A DNA stretch of 64,000 nucleotides from Pirellulales bacterium (GTDB taxonomy: Bacteria; Planctomycetota; Planctomycetia; Pirellulales; JAEUIK01): contig JAIBBY010000014.1 of assembly GCA_019694455.1 (NCBI GenBank), positions 34,985 through 98,984 of the forward strand. The letters run 5' to 3'. The position numbers were made by a program, and so were the translations under genes. How positions within the stretch are numbered: position 1 is the stretch's first letter; the number at the start of each line of letters is the position of its first letter. Shown in pieces: positions 46,816 to 55,556 of the stretch. The notes beneath the pieces are model-generated. The model saw nothing but the letters and a program-made list of their open reading frames with translations, had not been told where the DNA came from and did no database searches.

Positions 46816-48183
46816 ATGTTCCAAAGCTGGCGCGGCAAACTTCGAGCAGCAGAACTGGCCTATCGCAGCGGCCAGTTGGAAGAGGCCAGCCGCCTGCTCT
46901 GCGACGCCGAGCTAAGGCAATTCCTCCCCGCTCAAAAGTTGTTGGCCAAAGTCGCCGGGCAAATGGCGACTCGCGGCGAACAGCGCATGACCCGTGGCGA
47001 AACACTGGCCGGTTGGCGCGATGTCGAGGCCGCTGCCCTGTTTGGCGCCGAGCCCGCCCGGCTGACGAAGGTTCGAGAGAAGATGCTCGCCCAAATGCTT
47101 AGCGAAGTCGAACAATACGTGGCGGCTGGCGACTACCGGGCGGCGCTGGGCCGGCTCGACGAGTTAGAACGCCGCCGCGCCACCAGCCAAGACACGCGCC
47201 GCTGGCGGCAGGTGGCCGAGAAAATGGCCGCCGCTCAACGATTGGCCCGCCGCGGCCGCTTCGCCGAGGCCGAGGCAGAACTCTCCGTGGCCATGCCCTT
47301 GTCCGGCGGCATGAAGTTGTTGGGAGAGTGGCTCGAAGAGTATAGGCTCAAGGGACGGCGCCTGCGCGAGTTGGCCGCCGAGCTGCACACTTGCGTGGCG
47401 AGCGAGGATTGGCATCACGCCCTGGGGCATGCCGACGCCATTCTCGAGCTTGCTCCCGACGATCGCGCCGCTCGCGACGCGCGCTGTCGCGCCTGGTCGG
47501 CGGTCGGCATGAAGATCGCCGAGACAACCTTTCCCAGTTCGCGGCCGCACCAAAACGGCAGCCCCATGCACGATGCCGCCCATCACCATTCGCAGCCGCG
47601 CGGCGAGCGCTTCGTCCTCTGGGTCGATGAAGTTGGCGCGTTTCTGGTTTGCCAGGGAGACGAGGTCTCGCTGGGGCAGCCCACCTCGGGCGCGCAGGTC
47701 GATATCCCGCTCTTGGCCGATCTGTCGCGGGTGCAGGCCCGCATTCGCCGCGAGGGAGAGGGTTACCTGCTCGAACCCGTGCGCACCACCCGGTTGAATG
47801 GCGCCCTCGTCACCGAACTGGCCCCGCTCAAAGACGGCGACCTGATCGAACTGGGATCGAGCGTCAAGCTGCGGTTCCGCAAGCCACATGCCTTGAGCGC
47901 CAGCGCTCGGCTCGAATTTGTCAGCCGCCACCGAACCCAACCCTCGGTCGATGGCGTCATCCTCATGGCCGAATCGTGCGTCTTGGGACCCGGCGCCGCC
48001 AGCCATGTGGTCTGTCCCGATTGGTCCAGAGATGTGGTGTTGTATCGGCAAGCGGGCACGCTCTGCTGCCGAGCCACGGACTCGTTCGCGGTGGATGGAC
48101 AGGACCACCAGCAACGAGCCGAAATTGGCCGCGGCTCGACAGTCAGCGGGCCAGATTTCTCGTTCACGCTGGAAGCGGTTTAG
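46816..48183 (+). CDS. FHA-domain protein with helical repeat N-terminus
   Basis: 455 residues from ATG 46816 (MFQSWRGKLRAAELAYRSGQ); a GTG at 46795 would add seven residues. The first 240 residues are TPR-like helices (AELAYRSGQLEEASRLLCDA, YRAALGRLDELERRRATSQD). An FHA domain follows at about 285-370 with the phosphothreonine-binding layout: VSLGQPTSGAQVDIPLLADL, SRVQARIRREGEGYLLEP, TRLNGALV, and LKDGDLIELGSSVKLRFR. The pairing with two Ser/Thr kinases suggests it binds phosphorylated partners. It ends 12 bases before the next kinase gene, so they share a transcript. Confidence 0.82.
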   Translation: MFQSWRGKLRAAELAYRSGQLEEASRLLCDAELRQFLPAQKLLAKVAGQMATRGEQRMTRGETLAGWRDVEAAALFGAEPARLTKVREKMLAQMLSEVEQYVAAGDYRAALGRLDELERRRATSQDTRRWRQVAEKMAAAQRLARRGRFAEAEAELSVAMPLSGGMKLLGEWLEEYRLKGRRLRELAAELHTCVASEDWHHALGHADAILELAPDDRAARDARCRAWSAVGMKIAETTFPSSRPHQNGSPMHDAAHHHSQPRGERFVLWVDEVGAFLVCQGDEVSLGQPTSGAQVDIPLLADLSRVQARIRREGEGYLLEPVRTTRLNGALVTELAPLKDGDLIELGSSVKLRFRKPHALSASARLEFVSRHRTQPSVDGVILMAESCVLGPGAASHVVCPDWSRDVVLYRQAGTLCCRATDSFAVDGQDHQQRAEIGRGSTVSGPDFSFTLEAV

Positions 48184-48195
48184 GCTTATCCTGAT

Positions 48196-50214
48196 ATGAA
48201 ATCAGTAGCGGCGACACTGGACACCGATGGTGCGGTCATGAACTTTCCTGCAACGGAACCCGGCAATCTGCGCGAGCCACGCAGCGGCCCCACCAAGTTC
48301 TTGTATCCCAGCGGCTCGCGCCCCGTCGATGGCTACACGATCAAACGGGGCATCGGTCGCGGCGGCTTTGGCGAGGTCTACTACGCCACCAGCGACGGCG
48401 GCAAGGAGGTCGCGCTCAAGCTGATTCGCCGCAATCTCGATGTCGAGTTGCGCGGAGTCGCTCACTGCATGAACGTCAAGCATCCCAACCTCTTGGCGCT
48501 GTTCGACATCCGCCGCGACGCCGACGACGACACCTGGGTGGTCATGGAGTACGTCGGCGGCGAAACGCTCGATCAGGTTATCGCCCGCAACCCCAACGGC
48601 ATGCCGCTCGAAGAAGTGCTCTCCTGGATGCACGGCATCGCCGGCGGAGTGGGCTACCTGCACGATCATGGCATCGTCCATCGCGACCTGAAGCCCGGCA
48701 ACATCTTCAGCGACGAAGGCATCGTCAAGCTCGGCGACTATGGACTGTCGAAGTTCATCTCGGCCAGCCGTCGCAGCGGACAAACCGAAAGCGTCGGCAC
48801 CGTGCACTACATGGCCCCCGAAGTGGCCAACGGCCGCTATGGCAAAGAGATCGACCTCTACGCACTCGGCGTGATTCTCTACGAGATGCTCACCGGGCAT
48901 GTGCCGTTCGAAGGCGAGAGCGTGGGCGAGGTGCTCATGAAGCACCTCACCGCCAAGCCCGATCTGAACAAAGTCGACGCGCGGTTCCGTCCGCTGCTGG
49001 AACGCATCCTCGATAAAGACCCCAGCCAGCGCCCGCAATCGGTGCAAGAGATCCTGGCCGCGCTGCCGCAGCCGGCGAGTGGCACGGCGAGCTATATCCA
49101 AAACGGATCGAATCCCGTTCCGCCAATCCGCGACACCATGCTTTATGTGCCGGCGGCCGCCGTTTCCCCCGCGTTGCCACCGCCGCTGCCGGTCGCAGCG
49201 CCGGAAGAGCCCATTTGGAAGGCGATCAAAGAAAACTGGACCGAGCTTTACTCCGCCTGGCAAAAGGCCGACCTGAATATCTTTCTGCGGGTCGCCATCA
49301 TCGCCTTGGCGGGTCTGTTGGTGCTGTCCACCAGTTGGCTCTGGCTCACCGCCATCCCGATTTATCTGATCCATCTCATCGTCTGGCACCTGGTCAATGC
49401 GGGCCGGCAGTCGACGGCCGCCGCTGGTGGCGCAGCGCTTGGCGCCTCGCCACCGCAATTTTCACCATCGCCTCCCCCACAGGCGACGCCAGCGGCAATG
49501 CGCGGCGAGCAGTCGGCGGCGCCCTATGCCGCGCCGCTCACCGGCGAAACGACCGCCTACGTGCTGCCGGTCAAATCCTCGCGCGAAAAGGCGACCGAAC
49601 TGGTCACCTCGCTGTTGGTCAGCGCGCTGGTGGCCGCCGCGGCCTGTTTTGTCGTCGATTCGTTCGCCAATCTCGACCTGGGGCAAATGATGTGGCTCAC
49701 CCTCGTTAGCACGGTCGCCGCCTGGGAGGTGATTGTGGCGGCCAGGTTCGCCGATGGCGTCCGCGCGGACAACGAAATGACTCGCCGCTTTGTGCTGCTG
49801 ATTGGCGGTTTGGTGCTGGGCTACTACGCCTGGGGCCTCGATCGGATGTTGCTGGTCGACCTGCCGTACAGCATGAACTCGCATCTCCGCGATCATGCGG
49901 TTCAGTTGCCTCACGCGCCCTCCGCGCTGGCCCTGTATCGCGGCGATGGCTCCCCCACCCTTACCGCATACCTGGCCTATTTTGGTTTCTTGTTGCCAGT
50001 GCTGCGCTGGTGGCGCCTGGCCGATCCGCAGCGCCGCCGCCGTTTCAGTTTGTGGGCCACGATCGTCTATGGTGGCTGGTCCTGGATGCTGTCGTGGTTC
50101 TGGCCCTTCCCCGATCAATTCGGCGTGGCGGTGGCGACGATCGCTGCCGTGGCCGTTCAACTCAGTAGCCCATGGACCCATTGGCGCGCCCGCGACTCGT
50201 GGCGCCGCTTTTAG
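48196..50214 (+). CDS. Membrane Ser/Thr protein kinase with C-terminal multi-span region
   Basis: A 672-residue protein. The kinase domain covers about residues 46-300: GIGRGGFGEVYYATS, lysine in EVALKLI, HGIVHRDLKPGNIF, and the metal-binding motif as GDYGLSK (DYG instead of DFG), then VGTVHYMAPEVANGRYGKEI. The change F to Y is tolerated in active kinases. After a Pro-rich linker come at least five membrane spans (for instance FLRVAIIALAGLLVLSTSWL, LLVSALVAAAACFVVDSFA, FVLLIGGLVLGYYAWGLDRM). ATG 48238 is another possible start. Its stop codon is embedded in the ribosome site of the next gene. Confidence 0.9.
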   Translation: MKSVAATLDTDGAVMNFPATEPGNLREPRSGPTKFLYPSGSRPVDGYTIKRGIGRGGFGEVYYATSDGGKEVALKLIRRNLDVELRGVAHCMNVKHPNLLALFDIRRDADDDTWVVMEYVGGETLDQVIARNPNGMPLEEVLSWMHGIAGGVGYLHDHGIVHRDLKPGNIFSDEGIVKLGDYGLSKFISASRRSGQTESVGTVHYMAPEVANGRYGKEIDLYALGVILYEMLTGHVPFEGESVGEVLMKHLTAKPDLNKVDARFRPLLERILDKDPSQRPQSVQEILAALPQPASGTASYIQNGSNPVPPIRDTMLYVPAAAVSPALPPPLPVAAPEEPIWKAIKENWTELYSAWQKADLNIFLRVAIIALAGLLVLSTSWLWLTAIPIYLIHLIVWHLVNAGRQSTAAAGGAALGASPPQFSPSPPPQATPAAMRGEQSAAPYAAPLTGETTAYVLPVKSSREKATELVTSLLVSALVAAAACFVVDSFANLDLGQMMWLTLVSTVAAWEVIVAARFADGVRADNEMTRRFVLLIGGLVLGYYAWGLDRMLLVDLPYSMNSHLRDHAVQLPHAPSALALYRGDGSPTLTAYLAYFGFLLPVLRWWRLADPQRRRRFSLWATIVYGGWSWMLSWFWPFPDQFGVAVATIAAVAVQLSSPWTHWRARDSWRRF

Positions 50215-50218
50215 GAGG
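50213..50218 (+). promoter_or_regulatory. Perfect ribosome binding site fused to the kinase stop codon
   Basis: AGGAGG lies 8 bases before ATG 50227 and shares its first two bases with the kinase stop TAG. Few genes in this window have so strong a site. It implies that the 577-residue protein is made in excess of the kinase, or that its translation is coupled to it. Confidence 0.65.
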
Positions 50219-50226
50219 ATGCAGCG

Positions 50227-51960
50227 ATGTGCCCGCTTGCGATGGATACTTTTGCCTGCTCAGCGGAATCGCTGACCGCGCTGGTGGCGCTGGCGCCCTT
50301 GGCCATGGCCTGTGGCTGGAACAAGTGCAAAAAGCCGCACCAGCACGACGCGCGGCGCGCGCATCGCCGCAATGGGCGTCACGGTTGGTTGTGGGTCATC
50401 GGCATCATCCTCGCGTTCATGTGGCTCGCCGGCAAAGTACCATTCCGCGATCATCGCCATCACTGGGATCACGAATCGGACAGCGAAACCGAGGAATTCG
50501 TGACCGTGCGCGAAGTGGACCGCCGCAATCACGTGCGTCTCAATCCCGTGATGCGTCTGGCCAGCGCGGATGGCCGCCCCGTCGCCGCGCTCGACATCAA
50601 GGTGGCGCCAGAACAATGCGCCGATCGCGGCGTGCGAGCCACTGATCTCGCCGCCGGCATCCTGGCGATTGTCGACGCGGTGACTAAGTTCCATGCCGAC
50701 CAACCCACCGCCGAGCGCGGACCCGAATTGAGCGAACTGGAAAAGATGGTGGTCAGCGCCTCGGGCGAGCGCTCCGTCGAACTGCGCGAGGTGGCCCGTC
50801 TCTCGCGGCGCCAACCACTTGGCGCCCGGCAGTCGCAAATCGGCGTGGTGCGCGTGTACCTGGACGGTTCCGACCGCTCATATCGCCGCCGCGGTCGCGG
50901 CGAACTCATGGAGGATGTCTACGACCGGCTAGCTGCCGTGCAAGTCGCACGCGAGGAAAAGGGCCAAAGATCGTACGACGTAGACCAATCTCAAGGCGCC
51001 CTGCTCATCACCCTCCCAGAGGTTACGAAGACCGAGATGGTGGCGCAATCGCCCGCTGTGCCCGCGCCCCCGGCGCCCGTTCCGCCTGTTGAACCGGCCG
51101 AACCAATCGAGCCCGCCGAGCCGGTCGCCGCCCAAGGCGACGACAATATCGGCCATCTCGTCGACGCCGCGGTGGGCTGGGCCCTCGGCAGCGACTACGA
51201 CGAAGTGCGCCGGGCGCTTGTTGACGCCAAACGAGAAGTGCGCGATGAAACAGCCCGCGCGATGGCAGAGGCTAAGCAGGAGACGGCCGCTGCACTCGAG
51301 GAGGCCAAGCACGAAGTCGCCGCCGCGCTCGCCGAGGCGAAACGCGAAACTCACGACGCGATCCAAGAGTCGACAGCGCAGCGCGCCATTCAAGTCGACG
51401 CCGACGCCATCGATCCCAACCAGGCCAGCAAACGCCCCTCGTGGGTCGATGCCCCGCCGCAGCAACGGCTCGATGAGCAAGGCGACTTTGTCATCACCGG
51501 CAGCACCGGCCCCTTGTACGCCACGCAGCAAGAAGCCCGCACCGCCTTAGCCGGCGTGCTGGAAGAAATGACCCAAAGCTACGTCGATCTGATGCTTGGT
51601 CCCGGCGCCAGCAAACAGTTCAACGCCGCAGAGGTCCGTCGTGGCAAGCGCCCCGTCATCTGGACCGGCCCGGCGGTTGGCCCCTCGGGCATGACCTACT
51701 ACGAGGCGCACGCCATGCTTCGCTTTGGCGACCGCGACCACCGCGACCTGTTGCGCCAATGGCGGGGGATGCACAATCGCCAGCAAGCCTTGGCGGCCGG
51801 AGTGATCGGCGCCGCGGTGCTGTTGATGCTCGCCACTTTGCTCGGTTATCTCAAGCTCGATACGGCCACGCGCGGCTATTACAGTGGCCGCTTGAAACTG
51901 GCCGCCGGCTTGGTGGCGCTGGCGGTGGTGGGGCTGGCCACGATTGCGGTCAAGGGCTGA
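50227..51960 (+). CDS. Unknown membrane protein with charged coiled-coil repeats
   Basis: A 577-residue protein. One span near residues 57-72 (WLWVIGIILAFMWLAG) follows a Cys/His/Arg-rich start. The region of about 75-260 is soluble and unrecognised (MRLASADGRPVAALDIKVAP, IGVVRVYLDGSDRSYRRRG). A Pro/Glu linker leads to an amphipathic repeat at about 325-380 in which AEAKQETAAALE, EAKHEVAAALA and EAKRETHDAIQ recur every 11 residues, like apolipoprotein or phasin helices. Two more spans close the protein (AGVIGAAVLLMLATLLGYL, LAAGLVALAVVGLATIAV). It is cotranscribed with the kinase before it and may be its substrate (inference). Confidence 0.72.
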   Translation: MCPLAMDTFACSAESLTALVALAPLAMACGWNKCKKPHQHDARRAHRRNGRHGWLWVIGIILAFMWLAGKVPFRDHRHHWDHESDSETEEFVTVREVDRRNHVRLNPVMRLASADGRPVAALDIKVAPEQCADRGVRATDLAAGILAIVDAVTKFHADQPTAERGPELSELEKMVVSASGERSVELREVARLSRRQPLGARQSQIGVVRVYLDGSDRSYRRRGRGELMEDVYDRLAAVQVAREEKGQRSYDVDQSQGALLITLPEVTKTEMVAQSPAVPAPPAPVPPVEPAEPIEPAEPVAAQGDDNIGHLVDAAVGWALGSDYDEVRRALVDAKREVRDETARAMAEAKQETAAALEEAKHEVAAALAEAKRETHDAIQESTAQRAIQVDADAIDPNQASKRPSWVDAPPQQRLDEQGDFVITGSTGPLYATQQEARTALAGVLEEMTQSYVDLMLGPGASKQFNAAEVRRGKRPVIWTGPAVGPSGMTYYEAHAMLRFGDRDHRDLLRQWRGMHNRQQALAAGVIGAAVLLMLATLLGYLKLDTATRGYYSGRLKLAAGLVALAVVGLATIAVKG

Positions 51961-52060
51961 GCGCCGAGCGCGCGTTTCCGTCTCCCTGGCCATCCGAGTA
52001 AACTATCGTCATGCCACGGCGCCCGAGCGCCTCGATATCCAACCAGAGCTCTGTGTACGT

Positions 52061-52708
52061 ATGCCAGCGCCAACCCAGTTCGATCGTCTGTTGATCGATC
52101 GCGTGCGGCGTGGTGAGGACTCGGCCTGGGGAGAATTGATCGAGCGTTTCGAAGGGCGCCTGCTGGCCTTTGTCGAAAGCCGGCTCCGCAGCCGCGCCAC
52201 CAGCGAAGATGTGGTGCAGGAGACCTTCATCGGCTTCCTTACCAGCTTGCCGAACTACGATGGCGGCCGCCCGCTGGAAAGCTACCTGTTCAGTATCGCC
52301 GCGCATAAGCTCACAGATCATCTGCGCCGCGAAGGTCGCCGCCCCACCATTCCGCTCACCGCCGATTCAACCAGCGCCAGCGCCTGGGAACTGCCCGGCG
52401 GCGGACGCGGCGCAAGCAGCATCATGCGCAGCGGCGAGCGGCGCCAGATCGAGGAGCAAGCGCTGGTGGCGGCGCTGGCCGATCAGATCGAGCGCTGGCG
52501 CGAGCGCGGTGATTGGGAAAAGATCAAATGCGCGGAGTTGTTGTTCGTCCGCGGCCTGGCGAACAAGGAGGTCGCCCTGGCGCTCGGCGCCTCCGAGCAA
52601 ACCGTGGCGAATTACAAATTCGAGTTTCTGGCTCGCCTCAAATCCACGCTCAAGAAGCAAGGCCTGCCGCAAGACGTCTTCCCCGAACTGGCGGAGGCGC
52701 CCGGATGA
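52061..52708 (+). CDS. ECF-type RNA polymerase sigma factor
   Basis: 215 residues from ATG 52061 (MPAPTQFDRLLIDRVRRGED); open sequence upstream to 51944 is shadow. Region 2 is typical: LIERFEGRLLAFVESRLRSR, TSEDVVQETFIGFLTSLPNY and GRPLESYLFSIAAHKLTDHL. Region 4: AELLFVRGLANKEVALALGA, then SEQTVANYKFEFLARLKSTL. The stop overlaps the next start by ATGA, so the downstream protein is very likely its cognate regulator. The promoter it reads is not visible here; sigma factors of this kind often read their own operon. Confidence 0.92.
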   Translation: MPAPTQFDRLLIDRVRRGEDSAWGELIERFEGRLLAFVESRLRSRATSEDVVQETFIGFLTSLPNYDGGRPLESYLFSIAAHKLTDHLRREGRRPTIPLTADSTSASAWELPGGGRGASSIMRSGERRQIEEQALVAALADQIERWRERGDWEKIKCAELLFVRGLANKEVALALGASEQTVANYKFEFLARLKSTLKKQGLPQDVFPELAEAPG

Positions 52709-53112
52709 GCCACTCGCCGCGCCCCCAAGACCTGGAGGCCTATCTCGACGAGGCGCTCCCCGCCGGAGAGATGTCTCGCCTCGAAGACGCTATTCGCGCC
52801 GATGTCCAGTTACGCGCCCAGTTGGCGCTCATCCACTCGCGGCGCGACGCCGGAGTCCACTCGCTCGGCGAAATCTGGCGCCGCCACCGCCTCAGTTGCC
52901 CCGCCCGCGAGCAATTGGGCAGTTATCTGTTGGGCGTGCTTGTCGGCGAGGCCGCCGAGTACGTCCGCTTTCATTTGGAAGTCGTCGGTTGCCGGCTGTG
53001 CCAGGCCAACCGGGCCGATCTGGAAGCGCAGCAGCGCGAAGCCGCCGAACATGTCTCCTCGCGGCGGCGCAAATACTTCCAGTCCAGCGCCGGCTATCTA
53101 CGCGCCAAGTAA
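52705..53112 (+). CDS. Putative anti-sigma factor or sigma-partner protein
   Basis: A 135-residue soluble protein coupled by ATGA to the sigma-factor gene. An N-terminal helical part (PRPQDLEAYLDEALPAGEMS) resembles zinc-finger anti-sigma starts but lacks their HxxxCxxC. A second block HRLSCPAREQLGSYLLGVLV, then EYVRFHLEVVGCRLCQANRA recurs beside ECF sigma factors in planctomycetes (recalled, not searched). The pair of cysteines CRLC and His could bind zinc. Its role as inhibitor is inferred from position. Confidence 0.65.
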   Translation: MSHSPRPQDLEAYLDEALPAGEMSRLEDAIRADVQLRAQLALIHSRRDAGVHSLGEIWRRHRLSCPAREQLGSYLLGVLVGEAAEYVRFHLEVVGCRLCQANRADLEAQQREAAEHVSSRRRKYFQSSAGYLRAK

Positions 53113-53204
53113 GCGCCCCGCGTTGCTTGCACTGGACTGTCCTTTCGTGTTTGATTGACGCCCAGCCCCCCCCGACTCTCACCCGCAACGGACAAACTTC
53201 GCAC

Positions 53205-53747
53205 ATGGAAACCACGCCCCCGGTCTTTCGCGCCGACCTGGTTCACTCGTCGGTCTACATTGCCCCTGGCGCCGTGGTGGTGGGCGATGTCGCCATCGCC
53301 GCCGACTCCAGCGTGTGGTTTAGCGCCGTAATTCGCGGCGACTGCGCGCCCATCCGCATCGGCCGCGGCTCGAACATTCAAGACGCCGCCGTGCTGCACG
53401 CCGATCCCGGCTTTCCCACCACAATTGGCGACGGCGTGACGGTGGGGCATGGCGCCATCGTGCATGGCGCCACCATCGAAGACAACGTGGTGGTCGGCAT
53501 GAAAAGCGTGGTCCAAAACGGCGCCCGCGTCGGCGCCAATTCCATCATCGCCGTCGGCTGCGTCATCCCCGAGGGGGTGCAGATTCCCCCTGGCTCGCTC
53601 GTCATGGGACTGCCGGGCAAGATCAAGCGCCCGCTCGAACCGCATGAGGTCGAGATGAACGGCTACAGCGCACAGCACTATGTGGAGAACGGCAAGCACT
53701 TCGCCCAGGCTGGCCAGTTGCTGCGTGGCACGGCCAGCGGCGCCTAG
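53205..53747 (+). CDS. Gamma-class carbonic anhydrase family protein
   Basis: 180 residues from ATG 53205. The left-handed beta-helix is built of hexapeptide turns (VYIAPGAVVVGDVAIAADSS, VWFSAVIRGDCAPIRIGRGS, NIQDAAVLHADPG). The zinc-ligand histidines are in VLHADPG and GVTVGHGAIVHGATIED. Members catalyse CO2 hydration or are inactive relatives. The open frame extends far upstream, but that region codes for the sigma factor and its partner in other frames. It stands alone and is convergent with the PSP1 gene. Confidence 0.9.
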   Translation: METTPPVFRADLVHSSVYIAPGAVVVGDVAIAADSSVWFSAVIRGDCAPIRIGRGSNIQDAAVLHADPGFPTTIGDGVTVGHGAIVHGATIEDNVVVGMKSVVQNGARVGANSIIAVGCVIPEGVQIPPGSLVMGLPGKIKRPLEPHEVEMNGYSAQHYVENGKHFAQAGQLLRGTASGA

Positions 53748-53761
53748 CGAGAGTCAATCCA

Positions 53762-54328
53762 TCATGGTGCGCGCGCCGCGCGTCCGCGAACCCCGCAGGC
53801 GTCGGCCACCGCGCAGCCCGTCGCGCAGCTTCCGCAGCCGCCAGCCTCGCCCGTGCCGCAATCGGGTCCGCAGCCGGCCAGCAACGTTTCGGCGAATTTG
53901 CGAATCTGCGCCTGCGCCTCGTACGCTTCCGCCAACTCGTCGGTGATCGCGGTCAACTCCGGCGTCGTCTCCCCCAAGAAATAAAACGCCAGCGTCTGCC
54001 CGTCGAAAAGTTGCTCCACGTCCATCAGCGCCACCGGCAGTCCATGCTCGGCGATCTTTGCCGCGCACGCCTCGTAGGCGCGATCGCGATTCTTCTGCAG
54101 CCGCGCTTCCAGTAGTTCGTCTTCTGGCGTCACCGCCCGCAAGACGAGTCCCGCGGTCTCGCCTTCCGGATCATCCCCCTCGGGCGGCGAGAGCACCTGG
54201 CCCAGTTCCAATCCCCGATCGCTGCGCAGCACCACCCGCGTGCCGCGGCCATACCGTGTGGCGTCGGCCGCCACAAAGCCGCCGATCATGCCCAGCGAAC
54301 CGTAGCGAACCTGATGCAGGCGCGGCAT
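53762..54328 (-). CDS. PSP1-domain protein with cysteine-rich tail
   Basis: A 188-residue protein. The PSP1 C-terminal domain is clear: YGSLGMIGGFVAADATRYGR, GTRVVLRSDRGLELGQVL, then NRDRAYEACAAKIAEHGLPV and MDVEQLFDGQTLAFYFLGE. After residue 160 comes a tail of seven cysteines (CGPDCGTGEAGGCGSCATGC, then CG), which could bind metal. Relatives include YaaT/RicT of Bacillus, which with its partners carries iron-sulphur clusters and affects RNA processing; a similar role is possible here but unproven. Confidence 0.85.
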   Translation of the reverse strand: MPRLHQVRYGSLGMIGGFVAADATRYGRGTRVVLRSDRGLELGQVLSPPEGDDPEGETAGLVLRAVTPEDELLEARLQKNRDRAYEACAAKIAEHGLPVALMDVEQLFDGQTLAFYFLGETTPELTAITDELAEAYEAQAQIRKFAETLLAGCGPDCGTGEAGGCGSCATGCAVADACGVRGRAARAP

Positions 54329-54488
54329 GGTGAAATCGCAAGAACTGGTTATGAAACTCTGATTTACGACATTCTACCCCGCCGCGCGGCCACCCGCGGG
54401 GCCGGCCGCGGACTTGTGCCATTCATCCTAGTGGATATCGTAAGAAGGCTGTAGCCAATTGGAAAAGCGTCTCCGAGAGCCAAGTTGC

Positions 54489-55538
54489 ATGTCGACCTCA
54501 GCCGCATCGTCCGCACTGACATCGCCTGCGTCCGCATCGCCCGCCAGCCGCTGGCAGGCTGTGGCCGACCTGGTGCTCTCCGGCGGCGAACTGCAACGCG
54601 CCCAGGCCGAGGCCATTCTCCGCTCGCCAGACGATGAACTGGTCGATCTGCTGGCCGCCGCTTACCGCGTCCGCCGTCAACATTTTGGCAACAAAGTCCA
54701 GCTCTATTTCCTAATGAACGCCAAGAGCGGTCTCTGCCCGGAAGACTGCTCCTATTGTTCGCAATCTAAAGTCTCCGACGCCGAGATTCCGCGCTACAAC
54801 CTGCTGAGCGAAGACAAGCTGCTGGCCGGCGCAAAGATGGCCGCCGAGTCGCAGGCCAAAACCTATTGCATCGTCATCTCGGCGCGCGGCCCCAACGAGC
54901 GTGAGATTGCCGCGATCGAAAACATCGTGCCCAAGATCAAAGAGACCTACAACCTCAAGATCTGCGCCTGCCTCGGCTTGCTCAAGCCCGAGCAGGCGCG
55001 GCGCCTGGCCGCTTGTGGCGTCGACCGCGTGAACCACAATCTCAACACCAGCGAAAGCCACTACGCCGAAATCTGCTCTACCCACACCTTTCAAGATCGC
55101 CTGGACACCCTGCAAGCCGTGCGCGAGGCGGGCATGGAGCTCTGCTCCGGCGGCATCATCGGCATGGGCGAGCAGCAGGGTGACATCGTCGATATGGCGT
55201 TCGATCTGCGCCGCCTCGGCGTCGACTCGATCCCCATCAATTTCTTGAACGCCATCCCCGGCACGCCGCTCGCCGGCGTCGGCGGCCTCAACCCGCGCTA
55301 CTGCCTCAAAGTGCTGTGCATGCTGCGCTTCGTCAATCCGACCTGCGAGCTACGCATCGCCGGCGGACGCGAACTGCACCTGCGCAGCTTGCAACCGCTC
55401 GGCTTGTATCCCGCCAATTCGATCTTTGTCGGCGACTATCTCACGACCAAGGGGCAGGACGCCGACGACGACTATCGCATGCTCAAAGATCTCGGCTTCG
55501 AGGTCGCCCGCAATCCAGAACCCGCCACGGTCTGCTAG
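54489..55538 (+). CDS. bioB: Biotin synthase
   Basis: 349 residues from ATG 54489; a TTG at 54459 is open but lacks support. A radical SAM enzyme that inserts sulphur into dethiobiotin, the last step of biotin synthesis. The cluster motif is CPEDCSYC (Cys83, Cys87, Cys90), followed by YCIVISARGPNEREIAAIEN, NHNLNTSESHYAEICSTHTF, and GGIIGMGEQQGDIVDMAFDL for the second cluster and substrate site. The core after residue 55 is normal. No other bio gene is in the window. Confidence 0.94.
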   Translation: MSTSAASSALTSPASASPASRWQAVADLVLSGGELQRAQAEAILRSPDDELVDLLAAAYRVRRQHFGNKVQLYFLMNAKSGLCPEDCSYCSQSKVSDAEIPRYNLLSEDKLLAGAKMAAESQAKTYCIVISARGPNEREIAAIENIVPKIKETYNLKICACLGLLKPEQARRLAACGVDRVNHNLNTSESHYAEICSTHTFQDRLDTLQAVREAGMELCSGGIIGMGEQQGDIVDMAFDLRRLGVDSIPINFLNAIPGTPLAGVGGLNPRYCLKVLCMLRFVNPTCELRIAGGRELHLRSLQPLGLYPANSIFVGDYLTTKGQDADDDYRMLKDLGFEVARNPEPATVC

Positions 55539-55556
55539 CGGGTCGCGCTGCCCCAC

